The position numbers were made by a program, and so were the translations under genes. A stretch of 64,000 nt of DNA, from NCBI RefSeq assembly GCF_030450125.1, contig NZ_CP123923.1, positions 5,580,001 through 5,644,000 of the forward strand, written 5' to 3'. Origin of the DNA: Streptomyces sp. WP-1. Lineage in GTDB: Bacteria > Actinomycetota > Actinomycetes > Streptomycetales > Streptomycetaceae. The notes beneath the pieces were generated by a model that had not been told where the DNA came from, ran no database searches, and worked only from the letters and a program-made list of their open reading frames with translations. Numbering within the stretch: the first letter of the stretch is position 1; each line of letters starts with the position of its first letter. This document shows, piece by piece, positions 42,129 through 55,386 of the stretch.

Positions 42129-43406
42129 TCACGCCCTCGCGGCGGCGGCCTCGGCGCGGCGCTCCCGCATCCGCACCGCGTGCGCGTTCGTCCGCGCGTC
42201 GTACGTCATGAGGCCCGGCAGGCACAGCGCGAGCAGGCCCACCACGCCCGCGCAGGCCAGGCCGCCGCTCGCGACGGACGTGCGCAGGCCCAGCCACGCG
42301 GCGAGGCCGCCCGCGCGGACCTGGCCCAGCTGGGGCCCCACGGAGTAGGACAGCAGTTCGATCCCGGCGAGCCGGCCGCGCAGCTCGTCGGGGATCGTCT
42401 GGTTCCACATGGCCGACCGGAAGATGCCGCTGACCATGTCGAACGCGCCGCCGACGGCGAGCAGGAGCAGCACCAGCCAGACGTGCCGGGTCAGCCCCGC
42501 CGCCGTCACCGACAGGCCCCAGCCGGCCGCCGCCAGCACCACCATCAGGCCGTGCCGGTGCACCCGCGAGGACCAGCCGCTGACCAGGCTCATCAGCAGG
42601 GCCCCCGCCGGGATGCTCGCGTACATCAGCCCGAGCGCCCAGTCGGCGTCCAGCTCGTCGGCGAGGAACGGCAGCACCGCGAGCGGCATCGCCAGGGACA
42701 TCGCCGCGAGGTCCACGACATAGGTGCCGAGGAGTTCCTTGCGGCTCCACGCGTACCGGGCGCCCTCCGCGATCGCCCGCAGCGAGGGCTTCGCGGCCTC
42801 GTGGGCGGCGGGGGAGGCCGCGATCCGCACGATGTACGCCAGCGACACGGCGAAGGTCAGCACATCGGCGGCGTACGCCCAGCCCAGGCCCGCGTACGCC
42901 ACGACCACGCCGGCGAGCGCCGGGCCCGCGACACCGCCCACGGTCCAGCGCAGCGAGTTCAGCGAGGCCGCGGCGGCCATGTCGTCATGGGCGACGATCC
43001 TCGGCCACAGCGAGTCCAGGGCCGGGCGCTGCACCGCGCCGAGCGCGGAGGAGAGCGCGGCGACGGCGTACAGCGGCCAGATCGCGGGGCCCGGGAGCAG
43101 GGCGTTGAGCAGCAGCACCGCGCTGAGCAGCCCCTGCCCGGCCTCCGTCCACAGGATCAGGCGCCGCTTGTCCAGCGCGTCGGCCAGCGCGCCGCCGTAC
43201 AGCCCGCACACGATCAGCGGCAGCAGCTCCACCGCGCCGATCGCTCCGACGGCCGCGGTGGACTCCGTCAGGCCCTTCAACTGCACGGGCAGCGCGACCA
43301 GGGTCAGAAAACTGCCGAAGCCGCTGATCAGCCCCGACTTCCACAACCGCCGGAAGTCGACGGAGGCCCGCCAGGGAGCAAGATCGGGAAGCAGCGCGGA
43401 AGTCAC
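42129..43406 (-). CDS. MFS transporter (enterobactin-exporter-like, EntS family)
   Basis: 425 residues from GTG 43406. Twelve hydrophobic helices are present. The first helix, FRRLWKSGLISGFGSFLTLVALPVQL, and the loop GALADALDKRRLILW are typical of the EntS/MFS_3 family of siderophore and drug exporters. The sequence also has GAVQRPALDSLWPRIV and NQTIPDELRGRLAGIE, strong MFS_3 marks. No siderophore cluster is adjacent, so the substrate is unknown. A basic tail closes the protein. Confidence 0.88.
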   Translation of the reverse strand: MTSALLPDLAPWRASVDFRRLWKSGLISGFGSFLTLVALPVQLKGLTESTAAVGAIGAVELLPLIVCGLYGGALADALDKRRLILWTEAGQGLLSAVLLLNALLPGPAIWPLYAVAALSSALGAVQRPALDSLWPRIVAHDDMAAAASLNSLRWTVGGVAGPALAGVVVAYAGLGWAYAADVLTFAVSLAYIVRIAASPAAHEAAKPSLRAIAEGARYAWSRKELLGTYVVDLAAMSLAMPLAVLPFLADELDADWALGLMYASIPAGALLMSLVSGWSSRVHRHGLMVVLAAAGWGLSVTAAGLTRHVWLVLLLLAVGGAFDMVSGIFRSAMWNQTIPDELRGRLAGIELLSYSVGPQLGQVRAGGLAAWLGLRTSVASGGLACAGVVGLLALCLPGLMTYDARTNAHAVRMRERRAEAAAARA

Positions 43407-43523
43407 CTGGGCATGCTCCGGACGAGGGGGGTGCGGAGGCAACTGCTTTTCTCCGCCGGCCGTCCCGATCTCGTCCCCGCTCTTCCCGGTCACCGTGCGC
43501 ACCCGGCGACGTAGAGTCGCCCC

Positions 43524-44228
43524 ATGACCTCTACCGACAGCGCACAGAAGGCCCCCGCCAAGGATCCCTGGGACCTGCCCGACGTCTCCGGGTACGTCGT
43601 CGGCGTGCTCGGCGGCACCGGGCCGCAGGGCAAGGGACTCGCCTACCGGCTCGCCAGGGCCGGGCAGAAGGTGATCATCGGGTCCCGGTCCGCCGACCGC
43701 GCCCGGGCCGCCGCGGACGAGCTCGGCCACGGCGTCGAGGGCGCCGACAACGCCGAGGCCGCGCGCCGCAGTGACATCGTGATCGTCGCCGTACCGTGGG
43801 ACGGGCACGGCGACACGCTGAAGTCGCTCGCCGCCGACCTGGCCGGCAAGCTCGTCGTGGACTGCGTCAACCCGCTGGGCTTCGACAAGAAGGGCGCCTA
43901 CGCGCTCAAGCCCGAGGAGGGCAGCGCCGCCGAGCAGGCCGCGGCCCTGCTCCCGGACTCCCGGGTCGCCGCCGCCTTCCACCATCTGTCGGCCGTCCTG
44001 CTCCAGGACCCCGAGATCGAGCGGATCGACACCGACGTCATGGTGCTCGGCGAGGAGCGCGCCGACGTGGAGATCGTGCAGGCGCTCGCCGGGCGCATCC
44101 CCGGCATGCGCGGCATCTTCGCGGGCCGGCTGCGCAACGCCCACCAGGTGGAGTCGCTGGTCGCCAACCTGATCTCGGTCAACCGCCGCTACAAGGCGCA
44201 CGCGGGGCTCCGGCTCACCGACGTGTGA
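43524..44228 (+). CDS. npdG: NADPH-dependent F420 reductase
   Basis: 234 residues from ATG 43524. The Rossmann motif GVLGGTGPQGKGLAYRL is near residue 27, and SRSADRA is the NADP-phosphate site. The C-terminal helices (RLRNAHQVESLVANLI) fit the NpdG/Fno family, which passes hydride between NADPH and coenzyme F420. Coenzyme F420 is common in Streptomyces, where it serves antibiotic synthesis. The N-terminus has a 25-residue Lys/Asp-rich extension. Confidence 0.92.
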   Translation: MTSTDSAQKAPAKDPWDLPDVSGYVVGVLGGTGPQGKGLAYRLARAGQKVIIGSRSADRARAAADELGHGVEGADNAEAARRSDIVIVAVPWDGHGDTLKSLAADLAGKLVVDCVNPLGFDKKGAYALKPEEGSAAEQAAALLPDSRVAAAFHHLSAVLLQDPEIERIDTDVMVLGEERADVEIVQALAGRIPGMRGIFAGRLRNAHQVESLVANLISVNRRYKAHAGLRLTDV

Positions 44229-44281
44229 GCCGTTCGTCCGGCAAGCCGGGGCCGACCTTCCTGTGAGCCGGCCATGGCCAT

Positions 44282-44313
44282 GGGGGACACTGTTCGCCGT
44301 AGCAGTGTCCCCC
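44282..44313. terminator. Perfect 11-bp hairpin before a small membrane-protein gene
   Basis: GGGGGACACTG (44282-44292) and CAGTGTCCCCC (44303-44313) pair exactly around a 10-nt loop. It sits 54 nt after the npdG stop and 17 nt before ATG 44331, so it may end npdG transcription or fold in the leader of the small gene. Confidence 0.6.
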
Positions 44314-44330
44314 GACAGGAGCCGCCCGAC

Positions 44331-44537
44331 ATGCCCCGCATCGCCCTCTACACCCTCGTCGTCTGCGTCCTCTCGCTGGCCGCGGCCGTCGTCTCCTTCG
44401 TGCAGGGCAGCTGGCTGGGGATCGTCTGGGTGCTGCTGGCGGGCCTCGCGTCCAACATGACCTGGTACTACGTCAAGCGCGCCCGCGCCGCCGCGCAGGA
44501 CCGGGCCGCCCTCCAGGACGGGCCGGTCACGGGCTGA
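44331..44537 (+). CDS. Small two-helix membrane protein
   Basis: 68 residues from ATG 44331, with AGGAG nearby. Two hydrophobic segments, LYTLVVCVLSLAAAVVSFVQG and IVWVLLAGLASNMTWYYV, span the membrane; the tail is Arg/Ala-rich. No family is recognised. Its stop overlaps the convergent protease gene by about 10 nt. Confidence 0.7.
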   Translation: MPRIALYTLVVCVLSLAAAVVSFVQGSWLGIVWVLLAGLASNMTWYYVKRARAAAQDRAALQDGPVTG

Positions 44538-45333
44538 CCACGCACACCTCCGGGGTGCCGCTCCAGAAGCGGTAGAGCCAGTACCCGCAGTCCGAGTAGG
44601 CCGAGTCGACCCCGAGCCCGCGCAGGATGTCGTGGATCAGCCCGAAGAACGCGATGTTCAGCGACGGGATCCACAGCAGCGCGAACACGATCAGCAGCCC
44701 GAACATCGGGAACGCCTCCACCTGCCGCCGCACGCCGTACGGCAGCCACGGCTCCAGCACGCCGTACCCGTCGAGACCCGGCACCGGCAGCAGGTTCAGC
44801 AGCGCCGCCGTCACCTGGAGCAGCGCGAGGAAGGCCAGCGCGAAGCGGAAGACCATCGGCACCCCGTCGAGCGCGTGCAGCCAGAACGGCGCCGTGCACA
44901 CCACCGCGAACAGCGCGTTCGTCAGCGGGCCCGCCGCCGAGATCAGGCTCAGCCGGACGCGGCCCCGGATCCGGCCCCGCTCGATGAACACCGCGCCGCC
45001 CGGCAGACCGATCCCGCCCATGATCACGAACAGCACCGGCAGCACGATGCTCAGCAGCGCGTGCGTGTACTTCAGCGGGTTCAGCGTGAGATAGCCCTTC
45101 GCGCCGATCGTGATGTCGCCGCTGTGCAGGGCGGTGCGCGCGTGCGCGTACTCGTGCAGGCACAGGGAGACGACCCAGGCGGCGGTCACGAACAGGAACA
45201 CCGCGACGCCCGGCCGCGCCGCGAACCCGGTCCAGGTGGCCCAGCCGGCCACCGCCGCGACGGCCAGGATCCCGATGAACACCGGGCTGATCCTCCGGTC
45301 GCCGCCGGATCGTCGGGTGGTGGCGGTGGTCAT
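44527..45333 (-). CDS. Site-2-type membrane zinc protease (M50)
   Basis: 268 residues from ATG 45333, with AGGAG eight nt upstream. HEYAH at residues 60-64 gives the HExxH zinc motif in a membrane helix. The third ligand lies in LLPVPGLDGYG (the xxPxxDG type). Several hydrophobic helices are present. Such proteases cut membrane-tethered regulators, but the substrate is unknown. The region upstream is non-coding to the AfsR gene. Confidence 0.88.
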   Translation of the reverse strand: MTTATTRRSGGDRRISPVFIGILAVAAVAGWATWTGFAARPGVAVFLFVTAAWVVSLCLHEYAHARTALHSGDITIGAKGYLTLNPLKYTHALLSIVLPVLFVIMGGIGLPGGAVFIERGRIRGRVRLSLISAAGPLTNALFAVVCTAPFWLHALDGVPMVFRFALAFLALLQVTAALLNLLPVPGLDGYGVLEPWLPYGVRRQVEAFPMFGLLIVFALLWIPSLNIAFFGLIHDILRGLGVDSAYSDCGYWLYRFWSGTPEVCVVSP

Positions 45334-45843
45334 GAGCGGCTCCTGAGCTGGGCGAAAGGGTTGAGCGGGCGGGTTGGCCGGGTGGGCGGATCGGCGCGCG
45401 GGACGACCCCGGCCGACACGCGGAAAACGTCTCGCACGCGCCGTCCGGTTCCTGGAGAGTGGGTGAATGCCACGGAAGAGTACGCGCGGGCGTTCGAACT
45501 CGTGCACCCGTGTGCTCGTGCATCCGTGAAGTCGGGTACTCCCGTGCTCGTGTACTCCTGTTCCCGCGGGCAAGGTCTACGCCTGTGGCCTTCCGGGGCG
45601 CCGCCTCCCGGGGGTGCGCCTCGGACCCGGCTCCGGGTCGGTGACAATGGAGTCCGCCGACGGCAGCCCGAGGTGGTGCGCCGACGGCCGCCCGGGACGG
45701 GAGGAGGAGACCGGCCCCGGCTCCGTGGACGGCCCGCGCCGGATCCGTCGTACCGTGGGCGTCCTCGTCACCCCGGACCTCACCGGGAGCGCCCGCCGCG
45801 TCCGGTGACCACCCCCTGACCGCTTCCCGAGCCTCCGGAGACA
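45334..45843. other. Intergenic region with short direct repeats
   Basis: No credible gene. Around 45502-45560 the sequence holds imperfect direct repeats of CGTGC-A-C/T-CCGTG and GTACTCC-type words. Minus- and plus-strand ORFs here are His/Thr/Arg-rich and follow from these repeats. No clear promoter is recognised. The AfsR start follows a GGAGACA ribosome site. Confidence 0.55.
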
Positions 45844-49470
<3,627 letters not shown>

Positions 49471-49485
49471 CGTACGCAGCGAACG

Positions 49486-50352
49486 TCAGCTCTTCGTGCG
49501 GAACTTGTGGATCGCGAACGGCGCCATCACCGCGGTGATCGCCACCGACCAGCCCACGGTCACCCAGAGATCGTGCGCCACCGGGCCGCCGATCATCAGC
49601 CCCCGGGCCGCGTCCGCGAGCGTGGACAGCGGGTTGTAGTCGGTGAAGGCCTGGAGCCAGCCCGGCATCGACGCGGTCGGCGCGAAGATCGAGGAGCCGA
49701 ACTGGAGCGGGAACAGCACCAGGAAGCCCACGCCCTGCACGGACTGCGCGCTCTTGAGGAGCACGCCGAGGGTGAGGAACACCCACATGATCGAGGAGGC
49801 GAACAGCGCCGACAGGCCCACCGTGGCGAACAGCCCCGGCCAGCTGGTGATGTGGAAGCCGACCAGCACGGCCACGACCATCAGGATGGCGGTCGCGAAG
49901 AGCATCCGGCCCAGCTCCACCGCGATCTTCGCGAACAGCACCGAGCCGCGCCCGATCGGCAGCGTCCGGAACCGGTCCATCACCCCGCTGTTGAAGTCCT
50001 GGCTGAAGCCGGTGCCGACGCCCTGGGACAGGGTCATGCTCATCATCGCGAGCATGCCGGGGATGACGTACTGGACGTACCTCTCCTGGCCGCCGCCGAG
50101 GGACTGACCGATCGAGCCGCCGAAGACGTACACGAACAGCAGCGTGAAGACGATCGGCATCAGCAGCGCGTCGAACATGGACTCCGGGTCCTGCCGGATC
50201 CACAGCAGGTTGCGCCGGATCAGCGCGCCGGTGTGCCGCAGGTGCCCGCGCAGCGGGATCCGGACGTCGTCCGCGGCGGAAGTGGTGGTGCCCGAAGGTG
50301 CGGCGCGCAGCGCCTCGTTCAGGGTGGTGGTGGGAGACGGGTGGGCGCTCAT
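49486..50352 (-). CDS. ABC-2 type permease (DrrB-like)
   Basis: 288 residues from ATG 50352, overlapping the ATPase stop by ATGA. Six hydrophobic helices: the sequence GTGFSQDFNSGVMDRFRTLPIGRGSVLFAKI is the conserved ABC-2/DrrB amphipathic loop. The C-terminus ends KFRTKS. It pairs with the ATPase to export an antibiotic or lipid. It shares a terminal region with the convergent AfsR-like gene (15 bp). Confidence 0.9.
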   Translation of the reverse strand: MSAHPSPTTTLNEALRAAPSGTTTSAADDVRIPLRGHLRHTGALIRRNLLWIRQDPESMFDALLMPIVFTLLFVYVFGGSIGQSLGGGQERYVQYVIPGMLAMMSMTLSQGVGTGFSQDFNSGVMDRFRTLPIGRGSVLFAKIAVELGRMLFATAILMVVAVLVGFHITSWPGLFATVGLSALFASSIMWVFLTLGVLLKSAQSVQGVGFLVLFPLQFGSSIFAPTASMPGWLQAFTDYNPLSTLADAARGLMIGGPVAHDLWVTVGWSVAITAVMAPFAIHKFRTKS

Positions 50353-51374
50353 ACGGCGACCTCCTGGCGGGCGTCGGCGGGCTTGGCGTCCTGGGTGTCG
50401 CCGGCGCGGTGGCCGGTGAGGGAGAGGAACACCTCGTCCAGGCTGGGCAGTTCGGTGGTGATGGAGGAGAGGGTGAGACCGCGCGCGGTGACCGCGCCGA
50501 CCACGGCGGTCAGCTGCTCGTCGCTGAGGATCGGCACCAGCAGGGTGCCGGTCTCGCTGTCCACGGTGGTGGCCGCGAGCCCGGTGATGCCCAGCTCGTC
50601 CAGCATCGAGGCGAGCGGGCGCAGCTCCAGCGGGTCCGCCGGGCGCACCCGCAGGGTGCGGCCGCCGACCCGGGCCTTCAGCTCCTCGATGCCGCCGGTC
50701 GCGATCACCTTGCCGCGGTCCACCACGGTCAGCTCCGAGGCGAGCTGCTCGGCCTCCTCCATGTACTGGGTGGTGAGCAGCACGGTCACGCCCTCGCCGA
50801 CCATCGCCTGGACCTCGTCCCACACCTCGTTGCGGGTGCGGGGGTCGAGGCCGGTCGTCGGCTCGTCCAGGTAGAGCACGGCCGGGCGGCCGATCATCGA
50901 GGCGGCCAGGTCCAGCCGGCGGCGCATACCGCCGGAGTACGTGCTCGCCGGGCGCTTGGCGGCCTCCGTCAGGGAGAACCGCTCCAGCAGCTCGTCGGCG
51001 CGGGTGCGGGCGTCCTTGCGGGACAGGTCCAGCAGCCGGCCGATCATGTACAGGTTCTCCCAGCCCGGGAGCTTCTCGTCCACGGAGGCGTACTGGCCGG
51101 TCAGCCCTATCACCTTGCGCAGCTGCCGGGGCTGTCGTACGACGTCGTACCCGGCCACCGTCGCCTGCCCGGCGTCCGGGGTGATCAGGGTCGACAGGAT
51201 CCGCACCAGCGTGGTCTTGCCGGCGCCGTTCGGCCCGAGCACGCCCATCACGGTGCCCTCGCGCACATCCAGGTCGACGCCGTCCAGCGCCTTGGTCTCG
51301 CCGTAGTGCTTGACCAGTCCCCGCACAGTCACGGCGTTGCGTCCGCCGCCGGGGTTCTCATCGATTCGCGTCAT
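50349..51374 (-). CDS. Drug-exporter ABC ATPase (DrrA-like)
   Basis: 341 residues from ATG 51374. Walker A is GPNGAGKTTLVR near residue 47, the signature is STYSGGMRRRLDLA, and Walker B is VLYLDEPTTGLDPRTRNEVW. The long C-terminal extension with the DrrA pattern LPSLDEVFLSLTGHRAGD identifies the daunorubicin-resistance type. It powers the DrrB-like permease. Confidence 0.93.
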   Translation of the reverse strand: MTRIDENPGGGRNAVTVRGLVKHYGETKALDGVDLDVREGTVMGVLGPNGAGKTTLVRILSTLITPDAGQATVAGYDVVRQPRQLRKVIGLTGQYASVDEKLPGWENLYMIGRLLDLSRKDARTRADELLERFSLTEAAKRPASTYSGGMRRRLDLAASMIGRPAVLYLDEPTTGLDPRTRNEVWDEVQAMVGEGVTVLLTTQYMEEAEQLASELTVVDRGKVIATGGIEELKARVGGRTLRVRPADPLELRPLASMLDELGITGLAATTVDSETGTLLVPILSDEQLTAVVGAVTARGLTLSSITTELPSLDEVFLSLTGHRAGDTQDAKPADARQEVAV

Positions 51375-51478
51375 GCCCTTGACAGTGCCAGGCCCCACCG
51401 ACAAACCACCGACAGCGTGCCGACAGCACGCCGACAGCCCCTCGGCGGGCGATGGCCGGTGGTGTTGAATCGGGCCCC

Positions 51479-52357
51479 ATGAGCGAGAGGGAGCGCGCGG
51501 CGAGCCGTACGGCGGTACTCGTCTGCCAGGGGCGGGCCGCCGCGGACGGCAGGGCGGCGGTGGGCCGGTTCGCCGACCCGGTGGCGGTGCGGCTGCTGCG
51601 CGCCGAGGAGCGCGCACGGGTGGACGAGGTGCGCGCGGGAACCCCGCCGCAGGGCTGGCGGGCGCGCACGGCGTACGAGAGTGTGCGGGCGTGCGCCGAG
51701 GTGGTGGGGCCGCGGACGGTCGCGATCGACGAGGCGCTGCGCGCCCGCGCGACCGGTCAGCTGGTGATCCTCGGCGCCGGCCTGGACACCCGCGCCTGGC
51801 GGCTGCCGGAGCTGGCCCGCACCGATGTCTGGGAGGTCGACCACCCCGCCTCCCAGCGAGACAAGCGCGCCCGCCTCGCCGAGGCCGGTCCCGGACTGCC
51901 GACCGCCGCCCGCTCCGTACGGTTCACCCCGGTCGACTTCGCCGTCGACGATCTCGGCGCGGCCCTGGACGCCGCCGGCCACGACCCCTCGGCGCCGACG
52001 GCCTGGCTGTGGGAGGGCGTCGTCCCCTACCTGACCCGCGACCAGGTCCGCGCCACCCTGACCGCCCTCACCGCCCGCACGGCCCCCGGCAGCACCCTGG
52101 TCGTCAACTACCAGACGCCCTCCCCGAAGGCCACCGCCGGCCGGCTGCTGGCCCGCCTGCTCGGCCACTCCGCCACCGCCGGCGAACCCTGGCGCTCCCT
52201 GTGGACACCGGAGCGAATGGCCGCCCTGCTCACGGAGTACGGCCTGCACGTGATCTCCGACGACGGCCTCCTCGCCCTCGCCCGCTCCCTCGGCACCCCG
52301 GCCCGGAACCGGACTTCCCTGGACTCGGGGCGCGTCGCGGTCGCGGAGCGCCGCTGA
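51479..52357 (+). CDS. Class I SAM-dependent methyltransferase (leucine carboxyl methyltransferase family)
   Basis: 292 residues from ATG 51479. The family mark is VRACAEVVGPRTVAIDEAL followed by LVILGAGLDTRAWRLPE, the SAM motif of the TIGR00027/LCM group, and EVDHPASQRDKRARL. Later WLWEGVVPYLTRD closes the active site. These enzymes methylate carboxyls or other groups of secondary metabolites in actinobacteria. It diverges from the ABC genes; the substrate is unknown. Confidence 0.88.
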   Translation: MSERERAASRTAVLVCQGRAAADGRAAVGRFADPVAVRLLRAEERARVDEVRAGTPPQGWRARTAYESVRACAEVVGPRTVAIDEALRARATGQLVILGAGLDTRAWRLPELARTDVWEVDHPASQRDKRARLAEAGPGLPTAARSVRFTPVDFAVDDLGAALDAAGHDPSAPTAWLWEGVVPYLTRDQVRATLTALTARTAPGSTLVVNYQTPSPKATAGRLLARLLGHSATAGEPWRSLWTPERMAALLTEYGLHVISDDGLLALARSLGTPARNRTSLDSGRVAVAERR

Positions 52358-52413
52358 CATACGGCCGCGAAGCCGATATTCGGCGGGGAAGCTGACATCC
52401 GGCCGTGAAAGGG

Positions 52414-52451
52414 GGCAGCCCCGCTGACGGGGGAAGATCAGCGGGGCTGCC
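52414..52451. terminator. Bidirectional hairpin between methyltransferase and panB
   Basis: GGCAGCCCCGCTGA (52414-52427) and TCAGCGGGGCTGCC (52438-52451) are perfectly complementary (14 bp) around a 10-nt loop. It ends just before the panB stop on the minus strand, and lies 57 bp after the methyltransferase stop. Confidence 0.85.
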
Positions 52452-52475
52452 GGTGGTGCCGTGGTGGTCCGGGGG

Positions 52476-53342
52476 TCAGTGGACGGAGTGCTCCTCCGCC
52501 GGGAACGCGCTGCCGACCACGTCTTCCGCGAAGGACTTCGCCGCGGAGCCCATCACCTCGCGCAGATCGGCGTACTTCTTGACGAACTTCGGGACCCGCC
52601 CGGAGGTCAGGCCCAGCATGTCCGTCCAGACCAGGACCTGCGCGTCGGTGTCGGGACCCGCGCCGATGCCGACCGTGGGGATCTGAAGCGAGCGCGTCAC
52701 CTCGGCGGCCAGCTCGGCCGGGACCAGTTCGAGGACGACGGCGAAGGCGCCCGCGTCCTGGACGGCCTTGGCGTCCTGGAGCATCCGCGCGGCCGCCTCC
52801 TCGCCGCGCCCCTGTACGCGGTAGCCCATCGCGTTGACGGACTGCGGGGTCAGCCCGATGTGGGCCATGACCGGGATGCCGGCCTCGACCAGCAGCCGGA
52901 TCTGTTCGTGCGAGCGCTGGCCGCCCTCCAGCTTGACCGCGCCGACCCCGGCCTCCTTGACCAGCCGGGTGGCCGAGCGCAGCGCCTGCGTCGCGCCCTC
53001 CTGGTACGTGCCGAAGGGCAGGTCGGCGACGATCAGGGAGCGGCTGGTGCCCCGGACGACGGCCGACGAGAGCATCGTCATCTCGTCGAGGGTGACCGGC
53101 ACCGTCGTGTCGTAGCCGAGGTGACAGTTGCCCGCCGAGTCGCCGACCAGCAGGACCGGGATGCCGGCCTCGTCGAAGACGGACGCGGTCATCGCGTCAT
53201 AGGCGGTGAGCATGGGCCACTTCTCGCCGCGTTCCTTGGCGAGGGCGATGTCGCGGACCGTGATGCGGCGCGTGCCCTTGCCCCCGTACAGCGCCTTGCT
53301 GCCGTCGGAGGGCTTGTTCTGGGCAGCCGAAAGCTGCGTCAT
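52476..53342 (-). CDS. panB: 3-methyl-2-oxobutanoate hydroxymethyltransferase
   Basis: 288 residues from ATG 53342, with GGAG upstream. It has the PanB TIM-barrel features: [29 protein letters not shown] (binding the substrate and metal), [21 protein letters not shown] and [21 protein letters not shown]. It makes ketopantoate for pantothenate and CoA. A 27-residue N-terminal extension precedes the barrel. Confidence 0.97.
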   Translation of the reverse strand: MTQLSAAQNKPSDGSKALYGGKGTRRITVRDIALAKERGEKWPMLTAYDAMTASVFDEAGIPVLLVGDSAGNCHLGYDTTVPVTLDEMTMLSSAVVRGTSRSLIVADLPFGTYQEGATQALRSATRLVKEAGVGAVKLEGGQRSHEQIRLLVEAGIPVMAHIGLTPQSVNAMGYRVQGRGEEAAARMLQDAKAVQDAGAFAVVLELVPAELAAEVTRSLQIPTVGIGAGPDTDAQVLVWTDMLGLTSGRVPKFVKKYADLREVMGSAAKSFAEDVVGSAFPAEEHSVH

Positions 53343-53522
53343 GGCAACGGCTCCTTCAAGTCATCTCGAGGCGCCCTGACGGCGTCCCCGGATCCCCTCC
53401 ATGGTGGCACCTCGTGCCAAGCAGGGCCAGAGGGGTCCCCGTGATCCTCCACCGTGGCCCGACCGGGCCCTCCACTCCGGGCAACGTCAAGCCCTCGAAC
53501 GGGTAAGTTCTCCGTAAAGAAG

Positions 53523-53551
53523 TTCCGATACGAGACGGTTCCGTATCGGAA
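53523..53551. promoter_or_regulatory. TetR-type palindromic operator upstream of the DHA2 exporter
   Basis: TTCCGATAC (53523-53531) and GTATCGGAA (53543-53551) are 9-bp inverted arms 11 nt apart, 20 bp before ATG 53571. It is a good candidate site for the TetR regulator encoded directly downstream of the exporter. Confidence 0.75.
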
Positions 53552-53570
53552 TCCCCCTACGCTCGAACGC

Positions 53571-55157
53571 ATGACAACTTCCGTCCCTGCCTCCCGCATA
53601 CCGGAGGCGGTGCACCGCCGCCGTTGGGCGATCCTCGGCGTGTTGATGCTGAGCCTGCTCATCGTGGTGCTCGACAACTCGATCCTGAACGTCGCCATCA
53701 AGACCATCTCCACCCCGGCCCCCGTCGGCCTGGGCGCCACGCAGAGCCAGATCGAGTGGGCGATCAACGCGTACACCCTGGTCTTCGCGGGCCTGCTGTT
53801 CACCTCCGGTCTGATCGGTGACCGCCTCGGCCGCAAGAAGGTGCTGCTGGGCGGCATCGCCGTCTTCGGCATCGGCTCCGCCCTCGCCGCCGAGTCCGGC
53901 TCCCCGGGCCAGCTGATCGCCTACCGCGCGCTGATGGCCCTCGGTGCCGCGTTCGTCATGCCGGCCACGCTGGCCGTCCTGATGAACGTCTTCGAGCGCG
54001 AGGAGCAGCCGAAGGCCATCGGCATCTGGGCCGGCGGCGTCGGCCTCGCCATCGCCATCGGCCCGATCACCGGCGGCGCCCTCCTCGACCACTTCTGGTG
54101 GGGCTCGGTCTTCTTCATCAACGTGCCGATCGTGATCATCGCGCTCGTGCTGATGATCTGGCTCGTCCCCGACTCCCGCGACCCGCGCCCGGGCCGCCTC
54201 GACCCGATCGGCGTGGTCCTGTCCGTCGTCGGCCTCGTCCTGCTGGTCTACGGCATCATCAAGGGCGGTCAGCTGGCCGACTTCACCGACCCGACCGTGC
54301 TCGCCACGATCGGCGCGGGCGTCGTCGTCCTCGCCGCGTTCGTGGTGTTCGAGAAGCGCAGCGACCACCCCTCGCTGGACGTGAGCTACTTCAAGAACAA
54401 GGTGTTCTCCAGCGCCATGGCCGCCATCGCGCTGGTCTTCTTCGCGCTGATGGGCGTCACCTTCTTCTCGGTCTTCTACACCCAGAGCGTGCGGGGCTAC
54501 TCGCCGCTCCAGTCCGGCGTGCTGATGCTGCCGCTGGCCGCCGCGCAGATGATCTTCGCGCCGCGTGCCCGCCTGGTGGTCCAGCGGTTCGGCAACAAGG
54601 CCACCACGACCGCCGGCCTGGTGGTGATCGCCGGCACCCTGGCGGCCTTCGCCACCTTCGACGCCGACACGCCGATCTGGCTGCTGGAGGTCATCTTCTT
54701 CCTGATGGGCACCGGCATGGCGCACATCATGACGCCGACCTCCGTCGTCATCATGCAGGCGCTGCCCCGCGAGAAGGCCGGTTCCGCCTCCGCGCTGAGC
54801 AACACCTTCCGCCAGGTCGGCGGCGCCCTCGGCATCGCCGTCCTCGGCTCGGTGCTCGCCACCGCCTACCGCAACGGCATCGAGGACAAGCTCGCCGTGC
54901 TGCCCGCCGGGCTGCGCGACAAGGCCGGCGACTCCATCGAGGCCACCCTCGGCATCGCCCAGAAGCTCGGCCCGCAGGGCAAGCTCCTGGTCGGCCCGGC
55001 CGACGACGCCTTCCTGCACGCCATGCACGTCACCGCCTTCTGGGGCGCGGGCGTGGCCCTGATCGGCGCCGTGATCACCGCCCTGTACCTGCCCGGCAGG
55101 ACGCGCGCGGGCGAGCAGGAGGGCGAGGAGCAGGAGCTGGTCGCCGCCCTGGACTGA
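53571..55157 (+). CDS. DHA2-family (EmrB/QacA-type) drug:H+ antiporter
   Basis: 528 residues from ATG 53571, with fourteen hydrophobic helices. The first helix, [19 protein letters not shown], has the DHA2 motif D1 (LDxTIVNVA type), and loop 2-3 carries [11 protein letters not shown]. The stop (GGACTGA) lies inside the first copy of a short tandem repeat. The operator upstream and the TetR gene downstream form a typical drug-efflux pair. Confidence 0.93.
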   Translation: MTTSVPASRIPEAVHRRRWAILGVLMLSLLIVVLDNSILNVAIKTISTPAPVGLGATQSQIEWAINAYTLVFAGLLFTSGLIGDRLGRKKVLLGGIAVFGIGSALAAESGSPGQLIAYRALMALGAAFVMPATLAVLMNVFEREEQPKAIGIWAGGVGLAIAIGPITGGALLDHFWWGSVFFINVPIVIIALVLMIWLVPDSRDPRPGRLDPIGVVLSVVGLVLLVYGIIKGGQLADFTDPTVLATIGAGVVVLAAFVVFEKRSDHPSLDVSYFKNKVFSSAMAAIALVFFALMGVTFFSVFYTQSVRGYSPLQSGVLMLPLAAAQMIFAPRARLVVQRFGNKATTTAGLVVIAGTLAAFATFDADTPIWLLEVIFFLMGTGMAHIMTPTSVVIMQALPREKAGSASALSNTFRQVGGALGIAVLGSVLATAYRNGIEDKLAVLPAGLRDKAGDSIEATLGIAQKLGPQGKLLVGPADDAFLHAMHVTAFWGAGVALIGAVITALYLPGRTRAGEQEGEEQELVAALD

Positions 55158-55233
55158 GGCCACGCCCTGGGCTGAGATCACGCCCTGGACTGAGGCCACG
55201 CCCTGGGCTGAGATCACGCCCTGGACTGAGGCC
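55152..55233. repeat. 36-bp tandem repeat at the end of the exporter gene
   Basis: Two 36-bp units (55152-55187 and 55188-55223) plus a 10-bp partial copy. Each is built from two related 18-bp halves ending in ACGCCCTGG. The first copy contains the exporter stop codon; later copies are non-coding. Confidence 0.9.
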
Positions 55234-55343
55234 AGGGGCGGGGCACCGGCCCCGCACCCGGCCCGGTGTGCCGGCCGGACGGACGGCGCACCGGGCCCGC
55301 GCCCATGAACGGCTCGACGGCGGCTCCACGGGGGGAGGAGGCG

Positions 55344-55365
55344 GCTGCGGGAGAATTCCCGCAGC
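55344..55365. promoter_or_regulatory. Inverted repeat upstream of tetR
   Basis: GCTGCGGGA (55344-55352) and TCCCGCAGC (55357-55365) are perfect 9-bp inverted arms separated by 4 nt. It lies 21 bp upstream of the TetR start and could be a terminator or an autoregulatory operator. Confidence 0.5.
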
Positions 55366-55386
55366 ACAGTGAGAGGACGGATCGAC

